Assembly: GCA_027314915.1 (NCBI GenBank)
Contig: DAHUZZ010000009.1
Coordinates: 24,640 to 88,639 of the forward strand
Source: Thermoplasmata archaeon
Lineage (GTDB): Archaea > Thermoplasmatota > Thermoplasmata > Lutacidiplasmatales > UBA184
Direction of reading: 5' to 3'
DNA length: 64,000 bases
Of the stretch, positions 40,268-48,698 are shown one piece after another. Position 1 is the first letter of the stretch, and the number at the start of each line of letters is the position of its first letter. The translations under genes were made by a program, and so were the position numbers. The notes beneath the pieces were generated by a model. It did no database searches. It was not told where the DNA came from and worked only from the letters and a program-made list of their open reading frames with translations.

Positions 40268-40669
40268 ATGGCGACGGAGAAGTGGGTGACGTTGATCCCG
40301 ATCCGCAACATGAACCGTGCGCTCAGGTTCTACACCAAGAACCTCGGTGCCCGGCTCGGCCTGCGGGGGCGGGGCGAGATGCGGGACGCCTGGGCGTCCC
40401 TGACGCTCGCCGGGAGCGACGTATGGCTGGTCGCGCCGGAGCGGAGGGAATCCCGGAAGCTCGCCTACACCACGCTGCTCGTACCGAACATCCAGCGGTA
40501 CGTCGGCGGGCTTCAGCGCAAGGGCGTCAAGTTCGAGCGGGCCCGGCGCTCCGGGCCTGCGACCCGGGTCGAGGGCCCCATCGCCTTCGAGCCCTTCGGA
40601 GCGGTCGCCTTCTTCAAGGATTCCGAAGGCAACCTCCTGATGGTCTGGCAGAACGGCGGGACGGCGTAG
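40268..40669 (+). CDS. VOC-superfamily (glyoxalase-like) protein
   Basis: 133 residues. WVTLIPIRNMNRALRFYTKN is the first VOC strand and helix; TLLVPNIQRYVGGLQRKGVK begins the second module and AVAFFKDSEGNLLMVWQNG ends it. The Glu metal ligand of the usual GNxxE pattern is absent (GNLLMVW), so it may bind ligand without metal. A 228-nt upstream gap holds AT-rich stretches around 40180-40215 (ATAGTTACTC, TTGATAACC), which would give a leader of some 40 nt. The exact start is uncertain. Confidence 0.8.
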   Translation: MATEKWVTLIPIRNMNRALRFYTKNLGARLGLRGRGEMRDAWASLTLAGSDVWLVAPERRESRKLAYTTLLVPNIQRYVGGLQRKGVKFERARRSGPATRVEGPIAFEPFGAVAFFKDSEGNLLMVWQNGGTA

Positions 40670-40690
40670 CGCGCGACCGGGCCCCCGTCC

Positions 40691-40696
40691 CTTTGA
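40691..40696 (+). promoter_or_regulatory. Box A CTTTGA
   Basis: Centred 27 nt before ATG 40720; supports a leaderless start for the flavoprotein gene. Confidence 0.55.
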
Positions 40697-40719
40697 CCCC
40701 CGTGCCCTCCCTCCGCGGG

Positions 40720-41874
40720 ATGGCCCCTCGGGACGTCATCGTCGTCGGGCTGGGGGGCGCCGGCTCGGCGGCCGCCTACCACCTCGCCCGGGCGGGGCTC
40801 GGGGTGCTCGGGCTCGAGCAGTACTCGCCCGAGCACGTGCGCGGTTCCTCGCACGGGAGGTCCCGGATCTACCGGACCGCCTACTTCGAGGGCACCGGCT
40901 ACGTTCCGCTCGTCCGGCGGGCCCAGAGGCTCTGGCGGGCGCTCGAACGGGAGACGGGGATCCCGATCCTCCGCGAGACGGGCGCGCTCATCCTCGGTCC
41001 GAGGGGGAGCGTTCCCATCGAGGGCGCGCTCGCGAGCGCGCGCCGCTACCGGCTCGACCACGCGCTCCTCTCCGCCCGGGAATGCCGCGACCGTTTCCCG
41101 CAGTTCCGGCCCACCGACGGGGAGGTCGCGCTCTGGGAGCGGCGGGGCGGGGTCCTGGTCCCGGAGAACGGCAACCTCGCCCACCGGCTGGGGGCGATCC
41201 GGGCCGGGGCCGAGCTCCACTACGGCGAGCCGGTGCTCGGCTGGTCGGCCTCCCGTTCCGGCGTCGAGGTCCGGACGGATCGGGAGCGCTACCGGGCCCG
41301 CACCCTCGTGCTGTGCGCGGGTCCCTGGACTCGGCGGATCGTTCCCGGGCTCGACCTGCCGCTCGAGATCGAGCGCCAGGTCGTCCTCTGGTTCCCCCCG
41401 CGGCGCGGCGTGCCCGTGGGGAGGTTCGGTCCGGACCGCATGCCCGTGTTCATCTGGGCGACCGGCGGGACGCGGTTCGCCTACGGCGTGCCCGATCTCG
41501 GGGACGGGGTGAAGGTCGGGGGCGAGTCGGGGACCCCGCTCCGTCGACCCGAGGCCTCCTCACCCCGGCTCCGGCCCGGCGAGGGGACGGACGTGCGACG
41601 CTTCGTCCGAGAGCACCTCGCGGGGCTGGCGCCGCGCGAGCGCGAGTTCGCGACCTGCATCTACACCAACGCCCCGGACCACCACTTCCTCCTCGGGCCC
41701 CACCCCGCGCATCCGAACGTCCTCGTGGTGAGCGCCTGCTCCGGTCACGGGTTCAAGTTCGCGAGCGCGGTCGGCGAGGGGATCGCCGACCACGTCGCGG
41801 GACGTACGTCGAAGGCGTTCCTTCCGCTCTTCGACCCGGGCCGCTTCGCCGCGCGGTCCGGCTCGCGTCCGTAG
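40720..41874 (+). CDS. Monomeric sarcosine oxidase / N-methyltryptophan oxidase-like flavoprotein
   Basis: 384 residues, the usual MSOX length. VIVVGLGGAGSAAAYHLARA is the FAD dinucleotide-binding motif; RGSSHGRSRIYRTAYFEG is the characteristic MSOX/SolA active-site sequence; near the C-terminus ATCIYTNAPDHHFLLGPHP includes the Cys that carries the covalent FAD in this family, followed by VVSACSGHGFKFASAVGE. Oxidises N-methyl or secondary amino acids to an imine plus H2O2. It starts 50 nt after a VOC gene but has its own box A. Substrate unproven. Confidence 0.93.
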   Translation: MAPRDVIVVGLGGAGSAAAYHLARAGLGVLGLEQYSPEHVRGSSHGRSRIYRTAYFEGTGYVPLVRRAQRLWRALERETGIPILRETGALILGPRGSVPIEGALASARRYRLDHALLSARECRDRFPQFRPTDGEVALWERRGGVLVPENGNLAHRLGAIRAGAELHYGEPVLGWSASRSGVEVRTDRERYRARTLVLCAGPWTRRIVPGLDLPLEIERQVVLWFPPRRGVPVGRFGPDRMPVFIWATGGTRFAYGVPDLGDGVKVGGESGTPLRRPEASSPRLRPGEGTDVRRFVREHLAGLAPREREFATCIYTNAPDHHFLLGPHPAHPNVLVVSACSGHGFKFASAVGEGIADHVAGRTSKAFLPLFDPGRFAARSGSRP

Positions 41875-41904
41875 CTCCGCGGGCGGGCGCTCGCCCGGTC
41901 GCGC

Positions 41905-42855
41905 CTACCGGCCGGCGCGCGCGAGCACCTCGAGCGCCGTGGCCGTGATCCAGCGGCTCGGTGCGCCGGGGTGCTCGAGCCCGAACGGATAGAACGGACC
42001 CTCGAGCTGGTAGTTCGGGTCCTCGGAATCGGGATGGAGCGCGTCCAGGTTCCACCGGCCGTCCGGTCGGCGCATCGCCTCCAGGCGGTCGAGCGCCGGC
42101 GTTAGGCGCCGGTCCTTGCCGTACCCGAGCGCCGTCATGAAGTCGAGGCCGACGAGGAGATCGTAGTAGTAGTGGACGGGGTAGTGCAGCCTCAGCCAGG
42201 GCGCGTAGCGGCTCCCGCCCTCGCGGAGGAGTCCCCGCTCCAGGTAGAACTCGGCCCCCTTCGCGATCGCCTCGTTCACCTCGGGGCTGCGGGTCTCGGG
42301 CGGGAGCGCGGCGAAGGCGGCCATCGCCTCCCAGGCGTCGAGCGTGCCCTTCCGCGACGGCCAGCAGTGCCAGCCGCCGTCGGACTTCTGGGCGTGGACG
42401 AGCCAGTCCAGGGAGCGCTCGACCTGCGGAAGCTCCCGATAGCCCATCTGGACGAGGAGCTTCACCGCGTTGCCGGTGATGCAGGTCTCGCTGTCGGGAC
42501 CGCCGAAGTTGCTGGGGGGCGCATCGAACCTCCGGAGGAAGAGGCTCACCGCGCGGCGGATCCGCGCGTCGGTCCGGGTCATCCCGAGGTCGGCGAGCAC
42601 GATGAGCCGCCAGTTCGTCGCGATGTACTTGGGCCGGTAGAGCTCCCCCCCGGAGGTCCCGGGATTGTCCCAGTGCCCCTCCCGCAGCTGCTCGGCGAGG
42701 ATGCTCGCCGCCCAGCCCTTCGTGCCGATCTCCTTCCGGGCCTTCGCGACCGCCGGGTGGCGCCCGCTCCGGCCGAGGAGCCGGGTCATCACGCGGTAGC
42801 GTACGCTCGGGTCGCCGGCCAGGAGCCACCGCTCGACGGATCGGGAGAGGGCCAT
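41905..42855 (-). CDS. Terpenoid-cyclase-like (alpha/alpha)6-barrel protein
   Basis: 316 residues. Repeated helical pairs with Trp/Gly-rich turns such as KSDGGWHCWPSRKGTLDAWE, PDGRWNLDAL and GHWDN recall the QW-type repeats of squalene-hopene cyclase/prenyltransferase barrels. The DxDD cyclase motif is absent and the protein is half the length of a hopene cyclase, so catalytic terpene cyclisation is unlikely. SETCITGNAVKLLVQMGY places a Cys in the barrel. ATG 42855 has a GGATAA-type box A 27 nt upstream. Function unknown. Confidence 0.7.
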   Translation of the reverse strand: MALSRSVERWLLAGDPSVRYRVMTRLLGRSGRHPAVAKARKEIGTKGWAASILAEQLREGHWDNPGTSGGELYRPKYIATNWRLIVLADLGMTRTDARIRRAVSLFLRRFDAPPSNFGGPDSETCITGNAVKLLVQMGYRELPQVERSLDWLVHAQKSDGGWHCWPSRKGTLDAWEAMAAFAALPPETRSPEVNEAIAKGAEFYLERGLLREGGSRYAPWLRLHYPVHYYYDLLVGLDFMTALGYGKDRRLTPALDRLEAMRRPDGRWNLDALHPDSEDPNYQLEGPFYPFGLEHPGAPSRWITATALEVLARAGR

Positions 42856-42879
42856 CGCGGGCCCGCAGGTGCCGGCGGC

Positions 42880-42883
42880 TTAT
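42880..42883 (-). promoter_or_regulatory. Box A-like ATAA
   Basis: Minus strand, centred 27 nt before ATG 42855. Confidence 0.45.
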
Positions 42884-42913
42884 CCGCCCTTCCGGGCCCG
42901 GACCGGCCGTGGC

Positions 42914-45900
42914 CTAGCGAGCTCCTCCCGGACCCGGGGGGGTGGGCTCGTCCTCCTTCCAGGACTTGACGGCCGCCGGCGGCGGGGTCGAGGCCCCGCC
43001 CGGGCCGCCCTTGCGCATCCCGAGGACGATCGCCGCAAGGAGCGCCACGATCGCCACGATGAGCGCGGCCAGGGCGAGCGCTTCCAGCGTACCGTTCATC
43101 CCCGAGGCGCCGGTGGTCGTCGGGGTGGAGGGCGCGGTCGCCACGGTGAGCGTCACCGTCGCATTGGCCGTCACGTGGTCTGCGTCCTCGAGGGTGACCC
43201 GCACCGTGTAGCTCCCCAGCTGGGTGGGCGCGCAGGTGAAGCTCGCGGCCGTCGAGCTCGCGCATCCGGGCGGCAGGCCCGAGTAGCTCAGCGTCGCCGG
43301 CAGCGTTCCGCCCACGGTCGCCACGTGGAACGTGACCGACTCTCCGGGCGTCACCGAGGCGCTGCTCACGGTGAACGCGGCGATCTGCGGGACCGGGTTC
43401 ACCACGATCGTGGAGAACCCGACCGCGATCCCGTTGGCGCCGTCGATGACCCCGACGCCCACCTCATAGGTCCCCGGGACGGTCGGAGTGCAGGAGAGCG
43501 TCGGCGAGCTCGCGCTCGTGCAGCCCGCCGGGAGATCGAGGTACCGGTAGGTGAACGGCGCGGTCCCCCCGCTCAGGTTGGTCGTCAGCGTGACCGTTCC
43601 GCCCAGGGTGAGCTGCGCCGGCTGCGCCGTGACCGCGGAGACCTGCAGGATCGGATTCACGGTCAAGGTCGCCGTGTCGCTCGCCGAGGCCCCGAGCGCG
43701 TCCCGGATCGTGGCGTTGATGGCGTAGCTCCCGGAGACGAGGGGCAGGCACGTGGTGATCCCGAAGCCCGTGACCGAGCACCCGGCCGGTAGACCGGTCA
43801 CGCTGAGGCTCAGGGGTCCCTCGCCCCCGGCGCCGGTGACCTCGATCGAGGTGTAGGTGGCCACGTCGACGACCCGGGGGAAGAGCGCGACCGAGACCCC
43901 GGGCCGGACGACCACCTGGAGCACGACCGGGTTCGTGGTCGCGGAGATGCCCCCCGGGAAGGTGCCGGTGACGTTCACCGCGTAGGTCCCGGGGGCGCTC
44001 GGGGTGCAGGTGAAGACGAGCGCCGACGAGGCGCATCCCGCCGGAAGGCCGTTCCAGGTGACCGTGCCCGCGCCGGTGTAGCCGGTGATCGCGGTCGAGA
44101 AGGTGACCGAAGCCCCGAGCTCGACGATGGGGGCGGAGACGGTCGTCGGGCCCACCACCCCGCTCAGGATGGCGTAGACGGTGCCCGGGCCGTAGACGGA
44201 GAGCGTCGTGTTCGCCGAGGCGGGATTCCCGACCCCCAGGAAGTAGGTCGAGGTCCATTCCACCGCGGCGGAGCTGCCCGGGCCGGCGGCCTGCAACGAG
44301 ACCGTGCCCGGGGTGAGCAGGACCGTCTCGCCGTTCGAAAGGACGGTCCCGCCGATGTTCGCCGAGATCGCGCCCGGTGTGGTGGTCACGAAGGTGACGG
44401 CGTACTGAGGGGGTGGCGGCGTCCCGGTCGGCCCGAACACGGCGTCGATGTAGGAGTTGTTCCCGTAGACGATCGCGAAGTTGCCCGAGACGTAGACCGG
44501 TCCGAACGTCTCGAACCGGATGAAGGTGTACCCATAGTTCGGGGCCGCGTAGATGTTGTACGTCCCGTCGGGAACGCTCGAGTTGGACGTGGCGCCCGCG
44601 TAGTCCTGGAAGTTGAAGACGATCGAACCTCCGTCACGGGGCCAGTTGACGAAGCCGACCGTTTCCCCCACCGCGGAGGTGAAGTTGGCGTACAGAGTGA
44701 CACCCCCGTAGATCGTGACCGAGGTGGAACCGCTGAACGGTGAGCTAATTGACGCGTTGTTCGCCGGGGCCGCGGCCCACGAGAACAGGCTCTGGTCGCT
44801 CCCGGGCACCGCGTAGAACTGGTAGGTGGACCCCGGCGTCAGGCTCAGCGTCTGGGAGGTGACGGGGGTGGATCCCTCGAAGGAGACCGCATCGCCAGTG
44901 CCGGTTCCCACCGTGACCGTTACGTTCACCGGGCTCGGGGAGATCTGGTAGAACACCGCCTCGAGCTCGGAGTAGGGGCCCGAGGGCCCCGCCAGCAGCC
45001 CTTCCAGGTTGAAGTAGGTCTGCTGGTCGAAGAAGCCGTTCATGACGGCCGAGCCGCCATAGTACCACTGCGAGAACGCCCAGCCGCTCGCCGGGGTGAC
45101 GGTGGCGAGGTAGCTCCCGACCGGCATGTAGTACACGCCGTAGGATTCTTGGAAGATGCCGTAGTACGGCACGTTCGTGCCGTTGAAGGTCACCCTCCCA
45201 TCACCGATCCCGACGATGATGACCCCCGTCGCGGTCGAGCTCGACACGAAGTTCGCGGTGACCGTGACGGAACTGGACGCGCCGTCGAGGTTCAGGACCG
45301 ACCACGGGAAGGTCGGAGCCGCGATCGTGGAGGTGCCGGAGGAGACCGTCCAGTTGGTGAAGTTGTACCCCATCGGCGGGTAGGCCTCGACGCCGTAGAG
45401 CGCGGGCGGGAGGACGCTCGTCTGGCCGTTGCTGAAGGTCCCGAGGAGCGGCGCGACATTGAAGAGGGAGCCATTCCCGACGGAGATCCAGCCTCCGCCA
45501 CCGGCGCCCTTTAGCGCCCAGGTGACCGTGACCGGGGTCGGGGACGAGCCGAACTCCGCCCAGACCGCGCCGTTCCCGGCCACGTCGAGGCTCGTGTAGG
45601 CGCTCGACGCGTCGGCGACGCTCACGCCGCCCGCTGTCGCCCAGCCGGTGAAGAACGAGCCGGAGGCAGCGAGCGCGCTGATCGAGTACTCACCGGGGCC
45701 GAGGCCGGAGAGGTTCGTGAGCGGCGAGCCGTAGTCTTGGGAGAGGAAGTTCATGGTACCGCTCCCGGTGGACCCGACGTCCACTCCGTAGCTCGGGCCC
45801 CCGCAGGTGGGGATCGAGAAGTTGGCCGGCGGATAGTACAGCCAGCCGGCGCCGTTCCCCTCGGGGTAGCTCTGGTACTGGTAGTACTGGCCGAAGTCCG

Positions 45901-47464
45901 CGGAGACCCCGGGGTAGTCGGTCGCACCGAACTCGAAGGTGTGGGTCCCGCAGTAGTAGCTGTACCACGGGTAGCTGCAGAAGGCGGTCCCGATCTGCCC
46001 GGAGCAGGCGCCGTACCACGGGAAGGCCCCGAAGACGTTCGCCCCGTTGACCAGGGCGACCCCGCCCTGCGGGTCCGTGAAGGCGACCTGCGCGGCGCGC
46101 ACGGAGGTCGCGGCGTTGAAGAAGGTCGGGACCTGGAACTGCCAGGGCGACACCGTGTCGTTGGTCCAGCTCCCCGGGTCGTAGCTGGGGCAGGGGGTAC
46201 CGCCGAAGGCAGCGCCGGGAGTGCCGGGGTTGCAGCCCCCGAAGAGGTTGTTGTTGGGGAACGCGGGGTTGCCCGCGTGGCCGATCTCGAAGGCGTACAC
46301 GACGGGGTACTCCCCGCCGGGGGTCCACTGGAGACCGTTCTCGTAGCTGTTGGTCGCGTAGGCCGGGTCGAGCGGGTAGTTGCCGCCGCACGCCGGAACG
46401 CTCGCCGAGGGGGCGCTCGCGCAGCTCTGGTTGAAGAGCGCCACCGAGGAGCTCTGCCCGTTCGTGAGGTCGTTGACCTGGATCTGCTCGCCGGCCGCGC
46501 TGCCGGCCCAGCCGGTCATCGTCACCGCGATCTGGTCGCCCTGCGTCATGTTCAGGAACGCGCCGCCGGGGTTGCCGTTCAGGTACAGCGGCTCGTAGAA
46601 GCAGGGGTTCTCGGCCCCCGTGGACGCCTGGATCTGCCAGGCGACGGCGGCGCCGACCCAGTTGCCGTAGACCGTGTAGTTGAGATCGAAGGGGCCGGGG
46701 GCGTACCAGCTCGAGTCGGGGTAGAACTGGAGCTCGAGGAAGCACTGGTTCATCCAGGCGTTGCTCGGGACCGAGAGGGTGAGGCCGAACCAGATCGCGG
46801 AGTAGAGGTCCGACTGGTTCTGGGTGGGGCTGCGGGAGGTGGGGAGCGTGACGTTCCAGGTGACGTTCCCGCCGCTGCCGGGCAGGTTCGAGTAGAACTG
46901 GATGCCGGGCTCATCGTGGCCGTAGCAGTCGGCCGCGTAGGCGCTCTGGCCCTTCACGTCGGGCCAGATCCCGTTGCACCAGTTGTCGAGCCACTGCTGG
47001 TAGCTTCCCGGGGCGCCGTTCTGGGGCGTGGGGGACGCGGGGGCCTGCGCGTGGGAGATGGAGTTCAGCGCGTACTCCCAGCCGGGCGGCGTGCGGGAGC
47101 CCCAGGACTGCGGAGTGGCGCCCGGAACGCGGAAGTTGGTGGGACGGGCGCCACCCATCGGGAGCGAGAGCGGGGAGGAGGGAGGATTCGGGGTCCGCGC
47201 GGTCGAGCTCGGTACGGGCGAGGGGATCGCGGCCGGAGGGGCGACCCCACCCGGGGCCGCGTGCGGGCCCGGGCCGGCGATCGAGGGGGTTCCCGGGGAC
47301 GGCGGGATGACCAGGGCCCCGACGGAGGGCGCCGTCCAGGCGAGAAGGACCAGCGCCGCGAGCAGGACGACCAGGGTGCCCCGACGGCGGACCTCCGTGG
47401 ACAACGGCTTCAGGGTCGCGGCATTCGTGGAGTTCAGGCCTCGAAGGGACGTCGCGCTCGCCAT
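42914..47464 (-). CDS. Giant membrane-anchored surface protein with Ig-like repeats
   Basis: 1516 residues from ATG 47464. Order: signal peptide (TLVVLLAALVLLAWTAPSVG); Pro/Ser-rich spacer; a large Tyr/Trp/Cys-rich domain to about residue 580; several InlB-type repeats, each with a GY-F-W core (GYNFTNWTVSSG, GWAFSQWYYGG, GYTFIRFETFG); four Ig-like repeats of about 87 residues, each with GLPAGC and a second Cys (nt 44052-43973, 43799-43717, 43540-43457, 43281-43195); one TM helix (ALALAALIVAIVALLAAIVL); short basic Pro-rich tail. Many N-x-S/T sequons. This is an archaeal surface adhesin- or protease-like architecture displayed outward and anchored at the C-terminus. A CTATTTG-type box A lies 31 nt upstream. 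Role in attachment is inferred. Confidence 0.88.
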   Translation of the reverse strand: MASATSLRGLNSTNAATLKPLSTEVRRRGTLVVLLAALVLLAWTAPSVGALVIPPSPGTPSIAGPGPHAAPGGVAPPAAIPSPVPSSTARTPNPPSSPLSLPMGGARPTNFRVPGATPQSWGSRTPPGWEYALNSISHAQAPASPTPQNGAPGSYQQWLDNWCNGIWPDVKGQSAYAADCYGHDEPGIQFYSNLPGSGGNVTWNVTLPTSRSPTQNQSDLYSAIWFGLTLSVPSNAWMNQCFLELQFYPDSSWYAPGPFDLNYTVYGNWVGAAVAWQIQASTGAENPCFYEPLYLNGNPGGAFLNMTQGDQIAVTMTGWAGSAAGEQIQVNDLTNGQSSSVALFNQSCASAPSASVPACGGNYPLDPAYATNSYENGLQWTPGGEYPVVYAFEIGHAGNPAFPNNNLFGGCNPGTPGAAFGGTPCPSYDPGSWTNDTVSPWQFQVPTFFNAATSVRAAQVAFTDPQGGVALVNGANVFGAFPWYGACSGQIGTAFCSYPWYSYYCGTHTFEFGATDYPGVSADFGQYYQYQSYPEGNGAGWLYYPPANFSIPTCGGPSYGVDVGSTGSGTMNFLSQDYGSPLTNLSGLGPGEYSISALAASGSFFTGWATAGGVSVADASSAYTSLDVAGNGAVWAEFGSSPTPVTVTWALKGAGGGGWISVGNGSLFNVAPLLGTFSNGQTSVLPPALYGVEAYPPMGYNFTNWTVSSGTSTIAAPTFPWSVLNLDGASSSVTVTANFVSSSTATGVIIVGIGDGRVTFNGTNVPYYGIFQESYGVYYMPVGSYLATVTPASGWAFSQWYYGGSAVMNGFFDQQTYFNLEGLLAGPSGPYSELEAVFYQISPSPVNVTVTVGTGTGDAVSFEGSTPVTSQTLSLTPGSTYQFYAVPGSDQSLFSWAAAPANNASISSPFSGSTSVTIYGGVTLYANFTSAVGETVGFVNWPRDGGSIVFNFQDYAGATSNSSVPDGTYNIYAAPNYGYTFIRFETFGPVYVSGNFAIVYGNNSYIDAVFGPTGTPPPPQYAVTFVTTTPGAISANIGGTVLSNGETVLLTPGTVSLQAAGPGSSAAVEWTSTYFLGVGNPASANTTLSVYGPGTVYAILSGVVGPTTVSAPIVELGASVTFSTAITGYTGAGTVTWNGLPAGCASSALVFTCTPSAPGTYAVNVTGTFPGGISATTNPVVLQVVVRPGVSVALFPRVVDVATYTSIEVTGAGGEGPLSLSVTGLPAGCSVTGFGITTCLPLVSGSYAINATIRDALGASASDTATLTVNPILQVSAVTAQPAQLTLGGTVTLTTNLSGGTAPFTYRYLDLPAGCTSASSPTLSCTPTVPGTYEVGVGVIDGANGIAVGFSTIVVNPVPQIAAFTVSSASVTPGESVTFHVATVGGTLPATLSYSGLPPGCASSTAASFTCAPTQLGSYTVRVTLEDADHVTANATVTLTVATAPSTPTTTGASGMNGTLEALALAALIVAIVALLAAIVLGMRKGGPGGASTPPPAAVKSWKEDEPTPPGPGGAR
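43195..44052 (-). repeat. Four tandem Ig-like repeats with paired cysteines
   Basis: Four copies spaced about 260 nt apart within the giant surface gene; each reads (G/D)LPxGC, 10-12 residues, a second Cys, then PGTYxV or GSYxI. The Cys pair is probably a disulfide in each domain. Confidence 0.75.
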
Positions 47465-47492
47465 GGACGGCCGAACGGACGAAGTCCCCCTC

Positions 47493-47498
47493 CAAATA
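47493..47498 (-). promoter_or_regulatory. Box A-like TATTTG
   Basis: Minus strand, centred 31 nt before ATG 47464 of the giant surface gene. Confidence 0.55.
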
Positions 47499-47588
47499 GG
47501 TTCGTTAACTACGGAAACGAAATCGCCCGCGGCGCCGCCCTTTCGGGGGGTGGGATGAGCCCCCGCGGGCGGCGGCCGGGGGAGGACG

Positions 47589-47960
47589 ATGATCCGGATC
47601 AAGCGGGTCTACGAGCCGCCGTCCCCCGAGGACGGAACGCGGATCCTCGTCGACCGTCTCTGGCCGAGGGGGGTCTCGCGCGAGGCCGCCCACCTCGATG
47701 CGTGGCGGAAGGAGCTGAGCCCGAGCGACGGGCTCCGGAAGTGGTACGCGCACGACCCGGCGAAGTTCGCCCGGTTCCGCGAACGCTACCTCAAGGAGCT
47801 CGACGAGCACGTCGACCTCCTCTCGCAGCTCACCGCGGAGGCCCGGCGCGGTCGGGTGACCCTCGTGTTCGCCGCGAAGGAGCCCGAACGGTCCAACGCG
47901 GCGGTGCTTAAGGAGCGGCTGGACCGGGGGAAGGCCTCCCGTCGCCCCGCCGCGCGCTGA
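47589..47960 (+). CDS. DUF488 (YeaO-like) protein
   Basis: 123 residues. The family signature is complete: IRIKRVYEPPSPEDGTRILV, DRLWPRGVSREAAHLDAW, LRKWYAHDPAKFARFRERY and a C-terminal VTLVFAAKEPERSNA. DUF488/YeaO proteins are small, widespread and of unknown biochemical function. The GGAGG site sits only 3 nt before ATG 47589, tight but usable; no clear box A. It is transcribed away from the giant surface gene. Confidence 0.9.
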   Translation: MIRIKRVYEPPSPEDGTRILVDRLWPRGVSREAAHLDAWRKELSPSDGLRKWYAHDPAKFARFRERYLKELDEHVDLLSQLTAEARRGRVTLVFAAKEPERSNAAVLKERLDRGKASRRPAAR

Positions 47961-48005
47961 GCGGGCGGAGGCCACCCCGCCGGGGATGGCCGGACGGGTC
48001 CCGTC

Positions 48006-48446
48006 CTACTTCGGTCGCGGATGCCGCTGCAGGACGAGCTTCCCGTGGAGGTTGGAGGCCGTCTCGACGTGGGTCTCCCCGATCTCGAGGATCGTCACCT
48101 CGCCCGGGGCGATCTTGTGCGGAAGCTGGGAGCCCCCCGCCACGGGGAGCGCCGGAGCCTCGGTCTCGGCGATCGCGGGACCCGGGGCCGCGGGTTCCGC
48201 CGACATGAGCCGGTAGCTGTACTCCCGGCCCTTCCGGGTCGCCCGAACCTCCTTCCGCTTCACCAGGGTGCGGAGCGCCTGGTAGACGGAGTAGGAGGGG
48301 ATCTTGGCCCCGCTCGCCTGGTCGACCTGGCGCTGGATGTCCGCCGTGAGGATCCCCCCGGCGGCCTCCGGGGATTGGAGGACGGTAAGGACCCACTTCC
48401 GCGTTCCGTGCCGGGGCCGCTTGCCGCTCCGCGCGCGCTTGACCAT
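48006..48446 (-). CDS. Winged-helix DNA-binding protein
   Basis: 146 residues. A basic N-terminal tail (KRARSGKRPRHGTRK) leads into a winged helix: KWVLTVLQSPEAAGGILTAD, IPSYSVYQALRTLVKRKEVR and the wing ATRKGREYSYRLM. After an Ala/Pro linker the C-terminal 50 residues form a small beta-rich domain (APGEVTILEIGETHVETASN, LHGKLVLQRH). Likely a transcription regulator. It is divergent from the S53 protease gene, and an inverted repeat lies between them. ATG 48446 is preceded by GATAGTATTAG centred 29 nt upstream. Confidence 0.78.
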   Translation of the reverse strand: MVKRARSGKRPRHGTRKWVLTVLQSPEAAGGILTADIQRQVDQASGAKIPSYSVYQALRTLVKRKEVRATRKGREYSYRLMSAEPAAPGPAIAETEAPALPVAGGSQLPHKIAPGEVTILEIGETHVETASNLHGKLVLQRHPRPK

Positions 48447-48468
48447 GAAGACTCCGAGTGTTCCTTGA

Positions 48469-48480
48469 ATCTAATACTAT
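48469..48480 (-). promoter_or_regulatory. Box A region TAGTATTAG
   Basis: AT-rich element on the minus strand, centred about 29 nt before ATG 48446. Confidence 0.55.
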
Positions 48481-48548
48481 CGGTGAGCGTGGGGGAATCG
48501 TAAACGACCGGAAAGTGAGTATCGAATCCGTTCGCGGAGCGGCTCCAC

Positions 48549-48571
48549 GTCCGGACACTTGTAATCCGGAC
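48549..48571. promoter_or_regulatory. Inverted repeat, candidate operator
   Basis: GTCCGGA, nine-base spacer CACTTGTAA, TCCGGAC. It lies in the 252-nt gap between the divergent winged-helix gene and the S53 protease gene, about 100 nt upstream of the former and 125 nt upstream of the latter. Regulatory role inferred. Confidence 0.45.
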
Positions 48572-48666
48572 CACCAACCGCCGGACTTGCTTTGGTATCC
48601 TGGCCGGCCGCGTACCCGGGAGATGGCGACCTCCCACCGCGGGGAGTCGCGGAAGGGTCATCCAAG

Positions 48667-48672
48667 GTTACA
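48667..48672 (+). promoter_or_regulatory. Box A-like GTTACA
   Basis: Centred 29 nt before GTG 48699; defines the protease start. Confidence 0.5.
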
Positions 48673-48698
48673 TCTCGCCGAACCCCGCTTACCGGCTC

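Noticed and set aside
41905..42855. Squalene-hopene cyclase
   Set aside because: Only half the length and no DxDD motif; kept as a cyclase-like barrel of unknown function.
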